From positions 1-37,072 of the forward strand of contig JACPRD010000192.1 in assembly GCA_016190145.1 (NCBI GenBank): 37,072 nucleotides of DNA, read 5' to 3'. Made by a program: the position numbers and the translations under genes. This DNA comes from Planctomycetota bacterium (lineage in GTDB: Bacteria; Planctomycetota; MHYJ01; WSZJ01). Each line of letters begins with the position of its first letter. Within the stretch, counting starts at the first letter, position 1. A model generated the notes under the pieces. The model searched no databases. It saw only the letters and a list, made by a program, of their open reading frames with translations, and was not told the DNA's origin. Of the stretch, positions 32,188 through 37,072 are shown piece by piece.

Positions 32188-33639
32188 TCACCGCCGCTTT
32201 CGCACCATGGTCTCGCGCTCCACATCCCCGACGCGCGCCACCTTGAGCGAATTCGTCGCGCCGGGCGAAGTATTCGTCCCGAGCAGGAACAGCACCGGAT
32301 CGCCGCTCCTCGCGAACCGTCCTTCGATCACCAGCCGCTCCCCCAGCGCCAGCAGCTCAGCCGTCGTCCCCATCTCCTGAATCATCCGCGGCACGACCCC
32401 CCAGTAGAGCGCCAGGCGCCGCCACGTCTCCTCGGACGTCGTGAACGCCAGAATCGGCGCGCGCGGGCGCTCGTCGGACACGAGCCGCGCCGTCCTTCCG
32501 CTCCGCGTGAAGACCACGATCGCCTTCGGGTCGATCTCGCGCGCCGCATGGCCGGCGAGCCGCGCCACCGACGGGCTGAAATCCCCCTTCTCGTGCGCGA
32601 CCGGCGTGTGCCCCGCCTGGTCGAACCGGAACAGCGTCTCCTCCGTCGTCTCCGCGATCGACGCCATCCGTTTCACCGTCTCCACCGGATACTTCCCCAC
32701 CGCCGTCTCCCCCGAGAGCATCACCGCGTCCGTCCCGTCGAGAATCGCGTTCGCGACGTCGGTCACCTCGGCGCGCGTGGGCATCGGGTTCTCCGTCATC
32801 GACTCCAGCATCTGCGTCGCCGTGATCACGAGCTTCCCCGCGCGGTTCGCCCGGTCGATGATCTTCTTCTGGTGCGCCGGGATCATCTCGAGCGAGACCT
32901 CCACCCCCAGGTCCCCCCGCGCCACCATCACGCCGTCCGACACCGCCACGATGTCGTCGAGCGCGTCGATCGCCTGCGGCTTCTCGATTTTCGCGATGAT
33001 CGGCACTCCGCGCCCCTGCGTTTTCATGAGGGAACGCAGGTCTTCGACGTCGGAAGCGCTCCTCACGAACGACAGCGCCATGAAATCCACGCCGAGCTTG
33101 AGGCCGAACCGTGCGTCGTCGCGGTCCTTGTCGGTGAGCGAGCCCGCCGCGAGGGCCGCGCCGGGGACGTTGATGCCCTTTTTGGAAGTGAGGAGTCCGC
33201 CGTCCGTGACGTCGCAGACGATGTCCTTGCCTTTGACTTCGCGCACGACGAGCTGGATCTTTCCGTCGTCGAGCAGGACGCGCTCGCCCTTTTTCACGTC
33301 GCCGGGGAGGCCGAGGTACTCGGTGGAGACGACGCCGTCGGCGCCTTCGACCTGGCGCGTCGTGATCGTGAGCCGCGAGCCCGTCGGCACCTGCATCCCC
33401 GGCTCCTTCACTTTCCCTACCCGGATCTTCGGACCCGACAGGTCCTGCAGGATCGCGATGGGCCGCCCCGCGCGAGCCGCGGCGTCGCGCACCGTCCGGA
33501 ACGCGGCCTCGTGCGATTCATGCGTGCCATGGGAGAAGTTGAGCCGCACGGCGTCGAGGCCCGCGGCGATGAGCTGGTCGATGACGGCGGGACTCGTTGA
33601 AGCCGGTCCCAGGGTGGCGAGGATTTTTGTGCGGCGCAT
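32188..33639 (-). CDS. pyk: Pyruvate kinase
   Basis: 483 residues. It makes pyruvate and ATP from phosphoenolpyruvate and ADP, the last step of glycolysis. Family blocks in order: RRTKILATLGPAS, DAVRLNFSHGTHESH, LQDLSGPKIRVG, then the B-domain region LDDGKIQLVV, followed by DFMALSFVRSASDVEDLR, IIAKIEKPQAID (catalytic Lys, metal Glu), VMVARGDLGVEVSLE, KLVITATQMLESM and AILDGTDAVMLSGETAVGKYP. The C-domain follows (IVVFTRSGRTARLVS). The length is normal. A TATAAC box 7 nt before the ATG predicts a leaderless mRNA. It is divergent from the Mla operon, with palindrome J between. Confidence 0.97.
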   Translation of the reverse strand: MRRTKILATLGPASTSPAVIDQLIAAGLDAVRLNFSHGTHESHEAAFRTVRDAAARAGRPIAILQDLSGPKIRVGKVKEPGMQVPTGSRLTITTRQVEGADGVVSTEYLGLPGDVKKGERVLLDDGKIQLVVREVKGKDIVCDVTDGGLLTSKKGINVPGAALAAGSLTDKDRDDARFGLKLGVDFMALSFVRSASDVEDLRSLMKTQGRGVPIIAKIEKPQAIDALDDIVAVSDGVMVARGDLGVEVSLEMIPAHQKKIIDRANRAGKLVITATQMLESMTENPMPTRAEVTDVANAILDGTDAVMLSGETAVGKYPVETVKRMASIAETTEETLFRFDQAGHTPVAHEKGDFSPSVARLAGHAAREIDPKAIVVFTRSGRTARLVSDERPRAPILAFTTSEETWRRLALYWGVVPRMIQEMGTTAELLALGERLVIEGRFARSGDPVLFLLGTNTSPGATNSLKVARVGDVERETMVRKRR

Positions 33640-33646
33640 GGATGGC

Positions 33647-33652
33647 GTTATA
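33647..33652 (-). promoter_or_regulatory. -10 box TATAAC, leaderless pyk
   Basis: On the minus strand TATAAC ends 7 nt before the ATG at 33639, the same layout as the plus-strand TAGAAT genes. Confidence 0.5.
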
Positions 33653-33688
33653 CCTCGCGTCCCGGAGGGGCGGAAGGATCCGCGGTCC

Positions 33689-33815
33689 TGCCGTGTTCAC
33701 ACTCCGTGCTTTTTCCGTCCCTCTGAGGTTTCCGTGTTCTGCCTTTCTTTGGCTTTTCAAAAAAAGTCCCTAAAGACAAACACTGAAACCTCGGAGGGAC
33801 GGAACCACACGGAAA
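33689..33815. repeat. Imperfect hairpin with TTTCCGTG words, locus J
   Basis: The left arm around 33704-33739 (CCGTG, TTCCGTCCCTC, GAGGTTTCCGTGTT) pairs with a right arm at about 33780-33814 (AACACTGAAACCTC, GGAGGGACGGAA, CACGG). The loop is about 40 nt and A/T-rich. It lies between the divergent pyk and mlaE genes and so cannot be an ordinary terminator. Confidence 0.75.
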
Positions 33816-33841
33816 CAGGCGACCTCGGGCCACCCTCAGGG

Positions 33842-33847
33842 CACAAT
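33842..33847 (+). promoter_or_regulatory. -10-like box CACAAT before the Mla operon
   Basis: CACAAT ends 8 nt before the ATG at 33856, with no ribosome site between. Confidence 0.35.
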
Positions 33848-33855
33848 CCCCGCCC

Positions 33856-34992
33856 ATGTCGTCCCCCACCGCCGCCACCGCCACCCTGCGCGCCGTCACG
33901 GCCGCCGACGGGACGACGACGATCGCGATCGACGGCCGCCTCGACGCCTCCTCGACCGGCCGCCTCTGGCGCGAAGCCGAGGCCGCGCTCGGCGGGCGCG
34001 CGATCCCGCAACTCACCGTCGATGCCTCCGCCGTCTCGTGGTGCGACGGATCCGGCATCGCCCTCCTCTTCCACCTGCGCGAACGGCAGCGGGCGGCAGG
34101 GGGGACGTTCGAAGTGAAAGGCCTCTCGGAGGCGCTCGAGCGCCAGCTCGCGCACTTCCCGCCGGGCGCGCTCGACGTGAAGCCGCGCGCGATCGAGACG
34201 CCGGGGTTCGTGGAGCAGGTCGGCCGCGGCGCGGCGGGCGTGTTGAAGGACCTCGTCGCGCAGGTCGCGTTCACCGGCGAACTCGCCGCGACGCTCGCGC
34301 AGGCGGCCCTTCACCCCCGCCAGGTCCGCTGGAAAGACACGTGGCGCGTCGCGGAACGCGCGGGCGTGAACGCGTTTCCGATCATCGCGCTCGTCGGATT
34401 TCTGATCGGCCTCATCCTCGCGTTCCAGGCCGCCATCCCCATGAAACAGTTCGGCGCGGAGATCTTCGTCGCGGACCTCGTCGCGCTCTCCGTCATCCGC
34501 GAGCTCGGGCCGCTCATGACCGCCATCGTCCTCGCCGGCCGCTCCGGCTCCGCCTTCGCCGCGGAAATCGGCACCATGCGCGTGAACGAGGAAATCAACG
34601 CGCTCACCACCATGGGCCTCACCCCCGTCCGCTTCCTCGTCGTCCCCCGCGTCCTCGCCGCCGTCGCCGTCACCCCCCTCCTCACCGCCTTCACCAACTT
34701 CTTCGGCCTCGTCGGCGGCCTCGTCGTCATGTGGTCGCTCGGCTTCCCCACCGTGACGTACGTCAACGAAGTCCGCGGCGCCCTCCGCGGGTTCGACCTC
34801 CCCGGCGGCCTCATCAAATCCCTCGCGTTCGGCCTTCTCGTCGCCGGCATCGGCTGCCTCCGCGGCCTCCAGACCGGAACCGGCGCCTCCGCCGTCGGCG
34901 AGTCCACCACCCGCGCCGTCGTCGCCGGCATCGTCCTCATCATCCTCAGCGACGGCCTCTTCTCCGTCGTCTTCTACTACCTCGGCATCTGA
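33856..34992 (+). CDS. mlaE: STAS-MlaE fusion: phospholipid ABC transporter permease
   Basis: 378 residues. Residues 1-110 form a STAS domain (TTTIAIDGRLDASSTGRLWREAEAALGG, then LTVDASAVSWCDGSGIALLFHL), equivalent to the separate MlaB protein. The MlaE permease follows from about 125: TWRVAERAGVNAFPIIALVGFLIG, the family motif VIRELGPLMTAIVLAGRSGSAFAAEIGTM, EEINALTTMGLTPVRFLVVPR, and four to five hydrophobic spans to the end. It transports lipid between inner and outer membranes with MlaF and the MCE protein. Fusion replaces the usual separate mlaB gene. Its stop overlaps the mlaF start in TGATG, so they are coupled. Confidence 0.93.
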   Translation: MSSPTAATATLRAVTAADGTTTIAIDGRLDASSTGRLWREAEAALGGRAIPQLTVDASAVSWCDGSGIALLFHLRERQRAAGGTFEVKGLSEALERQLAHFPPGALDVKPRAIETPGFVEQVGRGAAGVLKDLVAQVAFTGELAATLAQAALHPRQVRWKDTWRVAERAGVNAFPIIALVGFLIGLILAFQAAIPMKQFGAEIFVADLVALSVIRELGPLMTAIVLAGRSGSAFAAEIGTMRVNEEINALTTMGLTPVRFLVVPRVLAAVAVTPLLTAFTNFFGLVGGLVVMWSLGFPTVTYVNEVRGALRGFDLPGGLIKSLAFGLLVAGIGCLRGLQTGTGASAVGESTTRAVVAGIVLIILSDGLFSVVFYYLGI

Positions 34993-35744
34993 TGAGCGAA
35001 CCCGTCATCCGCGTCGAGAACTTCACCGCCGCGTACGACGGGGCGGTGGTGATCGACGACGTTTCCTTCGAAGTGGCCCGCGGCGAGATCTTCGCGATCC
35101 TCGGCGGCTCGGGCTGCGGCAAGTCCACGCTGCTCAAGCACATGATCGGCCTCTACCCGCCCGCGAAAGGCCGCATCCTCATCGAAGGCGACGACATCGC
35201 CGCCGCGCAGGGCGCCGCCCGCCTCCGGATCCTCCGCAAGATCGGCGTCATGTACCAGAGCGGCGCCCTCTTCGGCTCCATGACCCTCCTCGAAAACGTC
35301 CGCCTCGCCATGGAGGAATTCACCGATTGGCCCGAACCGCAGATGACGCTCGTCGCGCGCATGAAACTCAAGCTCGTGGGCCTGGAGGGGTTCGAGAACC
35401 ACTTCCCCAGCGAAATCTCCGGCGGCATGCAGAAGCGCGCCGCGATCGCGCGCGCGATGGCGCTCGATCCGGGGATCCTGTTTCTCGACGAGCCGTCGGC
35501 GGGGCTCGACCCGGTGACGAGCGCGGGGCTGGACGAGCTGATCCAGCGGCTTTCGAAAGGGCTGGGCGTGACGTTCGTGATCGTGACGCACGAGCTGCCC
35601 AGCATTTTCGCGGTGGCCGACCGGGTCATCATGCTGGATAAACGGGTGAAGAAGATCGTGGCGACGGGCCGGCCCGCGGATCTGCGGGATCACAGCACCG
35701 AGCCGTTCGTCCGGCAGTTCTTTCATCGTGAAGCGTCGGTCTAA
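34992..35744 (+). CDS. mlaF: MlaF-type ABC transporter ATPase
   Basis: 250 residues, a single ABC ATPase domain. Walker A is GGSGCGKST (in ILGGSGCGKSTLLKHMIGLYPP). The Q-loop is MYQSGALFGSMTLLENV, characteristic of MlaF/TtgF. The signature is ISGGMQKRAAIARAMALDP, Walker B is ILFLDEPSAGLDP, and the H-loop is VIVTHELPSIFAVADRV. It drives lipid transport by the MlaE permease and lies in the cytoplasm. It is translationally coupled to mlaE, with the MCE gene 15 nt downstream. Confidence 0.95.
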   Translation: MSEPVIRVENFTAAYDGAVVIDDVSFEVARGEIFAILGGSGCGKSTLLKHMIGLYPPAKGRILIEGDDIAAAQGAARLRILRKIGVMYQSGALFGSMTLLENVRLAMEEFTDWPEPQMTLVARMKLKLVGLEGFENHFPSEISGGMQKRAAIARAMALDPGILFLDEPSAGLDPVTSAGLDELIQRLSKGLGVTFVIVTHELPSIFAVADRVIMLDKRVKKIVATGRPADLRDHSTEPFVRQFFHREASV

Positions 35745-35759
35745 ACGGGAGGGTCACAC

Positions 35760-37001
35760 ATGGGCAAGACCGGGTACGTCCGCCTCGGCGCGTTCATCAT
35801 CGCCGGCGTCGTCCTCTCGGCCGCGGGGATCGTGGTGTTCGGTTCCGGCGCCTTCCAGAAGGAGGGCACCACGATCGAAACGTACGTCCGGGAGTCCGTG
35901 CAGGGCCTCGCGGTGGGCTCGCCCGTGAAATTCCGCGGCGTGCAGATCGGCCGCGTCGAGGCGATCAACCTGCTGTACACCCAGTACGACCTGCCCGCCG
36001 GCAAGGCGGAGTTCGAGGAGTACCGCACGCTCGTCGTGATCCGTATGAAGATCTTCCCCGGCGCGCTGGAGGACATCCACGACCACACGCCGAAGGAGGT
36101 CATCGACGATCTCGTCGCCAGCCGCGTGCGCCTCCGCCTTTCGTCGCAGGGGCTGACGGGCGTCGCCTACCTGGAAGCGGACTACATCACGGACGACCAG
36201 AAGAAGCGCGAGGACGCGCTTCGCGCCTCCATGCCCGCGATGCCGGGCGAACCGAAAGTCGCGTACGGCTGGGTCCGCCCGACCTGGACGCCACGCCACC
36301 AGTACGTCCCGTCGGCCTCGAGCACCGCGACGCGGCTCACGGAGAGCGCCGAGAGCGTCGTCGACGCGCTCGACCGCGCGCACCTCGACGTCCTGGCGAA
36401 CGAGGTCACGGTGCTCGTGCAGGAAATCAGCCGCACCATGAAGGACGACGTCTCCCCCACGCTCAAGAACGTGAACCAGCTCCTGACCGACCTCACCCCC
36501 GCCATCAAGAACATCGGCGAGGCCACGGTCGAGCTCGCGCCCGCCGTAAAGAACATCCGCGAGATCACCGAGGACCTCGCGCCTGCCGCAAAAGACATCG
36601 CGAATACGACGAAGGACCTCCCCGACACCGCTTCCAAGATCAACGACATCGCCACGCGCCTCGACGGCACGCTCGCCGACATCGCGCGCAACGTCGACGA
36701 CCTCTCGACGAAACTGCAGGAGATCATCGCCAAGCTCGACGCCGCCGTGGACCGCGACCTCTCCCCCACCCTCGCCAACCTCCACGAGACGTCCAACGGC
36801 CTCCCCGAAACCGTCCAGGCCCTCCAGAACACCATCAAGCGCGTCGACCACCTCGTCGCCGGCGAAACCGAAAACGTCGACGAAATCCTCGCGAGCCTCC
36901 GCACCATCTCGCGCGACGTCGAAGAACTCTCGACCTACGCCAAGAAATACCCGTCCCACCTCCTCTTCGGCAACCCGCCCCCCCCGCGCGAAAGGAAGTA
37001 G
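35760..37001 (+). CDS. mlaD: MCE/MlaD-family lipid-binding protein
   Basis: 413 residues. An N-terminal membrane anchor (LGAFIIAGVVLSAAGIVVFGSG) is followed by one MCE domain, TIETYVRESVQGLAVGSPVKFRGVQIGRVEAI, running to about residue 150. The remainder is a long helical, heptad-like tail (repeated IKNIGEATVELAPAVKNIREITEDLAP and DTASKINDIATRLDGT), as in the larger MCE proteins that span the periplasm as needle- or tube-like hexamers. GGGAGGGT lies 6-8 nt before the ATG. It should pass lipids between the MlaEF transporter and the outer membrane. Confidence 0.93.
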   Translation: MGKTGYVRLGAFIIAGVVLSAAGIVVFGSGAFQKEGTTIETYVRESVQGLAVGSPVKFRGVQIGRVEAINLLYTQYDLPAGKAEFEEYRTLVVIRMKIFPGALEDIHDHTPKEVIDDLVASRVRLRLSSQGLTGVAYLEADYITDDQKKREDALRASMPAMPGEPKVAYGWVRPTWTPRHQYVPSASSTATRLTESAESVVDALDRAHLDVLANEVTVLVQEISRTMKDDVSPTLKNVNQLLTDLTPAIKNIGEATVELAPAVKNIREITEDLAPAAKDIANTTKDLPDTASKINDIATRLDGTLADIARNVDDLSTKLQEIIAKLDAAVDRDLSPTLANLHETSNGLPETVQALQNTIKRVDHLVAGETENVDEILASLRTISRDVEELSTYAKKYPSHLLFGNPPPPRERK

Positions 37002-37003
37002 CC

Positions 37004-37072
37004 ATGCGCACCCTCCTCCTCCTTCTTCCCCTCCTCCCGGGCTGCATCTCCCTCGCCCAGGACTACCCCGAC
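37004..37072 (+). CDS. Partial lipoprotein, probable ABC-transport auxiliary component
   Basis: Only the first 23 codons are in the window: MRTLLLLLPLLPGC then ISLAQDYPD. The hydrophobic signal ending LPGC is a lipobox, so the protein should be a lipoprotein. It follows the MCE gene by 2 nt. MCE operons often end in a lipoprotein of the ABC_trans_aux/PqiC type, which is the likely identity, but this is judged from position. Confidence 0.6.
   Translation, partial: MRTLLLLLPLLPGCISLAQDYPD

Overview
The window is GC-rich throughout except one A/T-richer block at about 3,050-6,870. It carries a dispersed core of bacterial housekeeping genes: icd, an rlmN-type methylase, enolase, pyruvate kinase and an MCE/Mla lipid-transport operon. 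These are mixed with secreted or membrane proteins typical of environmental diderms, namely a DUF1800 + DUF1501 pair, a carboxypeptidase-regulatory-like protein, a HEAT/ankyrin protein and an exported alpha/beta-hydrolase. The Mla operon implies an outer membrane. The DUF1501/DUF1800 pair and the large exported proteins suggest Planctomycetota or a similar phylum, but no rRNA is present, so this is only a guess. No tRNA, rRNA, CRISPR, integrase, transposase or reverse transcriptase gene was recognised.

Layout. 1-3,050: an accessory, partly decayed zone with a gene end, a UPF0175/DUF3368 toxin-antitoxin pair, an ATPase pseudogene, a TPR protein and a scrap of that same TPR gene. 3,050-6,870: the A/T-richer island, with an unknown gene overlapping a Ser/Thr kinase gene, then an ApeA-like HEPN protein convergent to them and abutting the 3' end of icd; this looks like a defence insertion. 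6,878-17,604: icd, membrane and secreted proteins, a MIT-like/VPS4-like AAA ATPase, an exported hydrolase, an amidohydrolase and RlmN. 17,755-21,307: a segment whose gene ends are duplicated on both sides of a VapBC-like module. 21,570-28,713: DUF1800, DUF1501, a zinc-ribbon membrane protein and a HEAT/ankyrin gene broken by an in-frame TGA. 28,756-33,639: enolase, a 23S-rRNA-intervening-sequence-type (IVP) four-helix gene inside a repeat hairpin, an M20 dipeptidase and pyruvate kinase. 33,856-37,072: STAS-MlaE, MlaF, MlaD and the start of a lipoprotein.

The most unusual signal lies between genes. From 8.2 to 33.8 kb most of the longer intergenic gaps hold an array of degenerate 6- or 7-bp tandem words (GTTCGGC, GTTACTC, CTTATGG, GTTGCCA, GTTTGAA, CTTTAC, TTGCCC). 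Most arrays face a second array of the same word in inverted orientation, so that the pair can fold into a long hairpin. The word changes from locus to locus but matches between the arms of one locus. At 30.17-30.66 kb a complete IVP-family gene with its own sigma70-like promoter sits in the loop of such a hairpin. At 21.33-21.45 kb a hairpin with the same order of parts has an almost empty loop. I propose, as inference, that these hairpins form one family of mobile or copy-number-expanding elements and that the IVP protein is its possible gene product.

A second global signal is a TANAAT-like box ending 7-8 nt before the ATG of at least seven genes, which implies frequent leaderless mRNAs.
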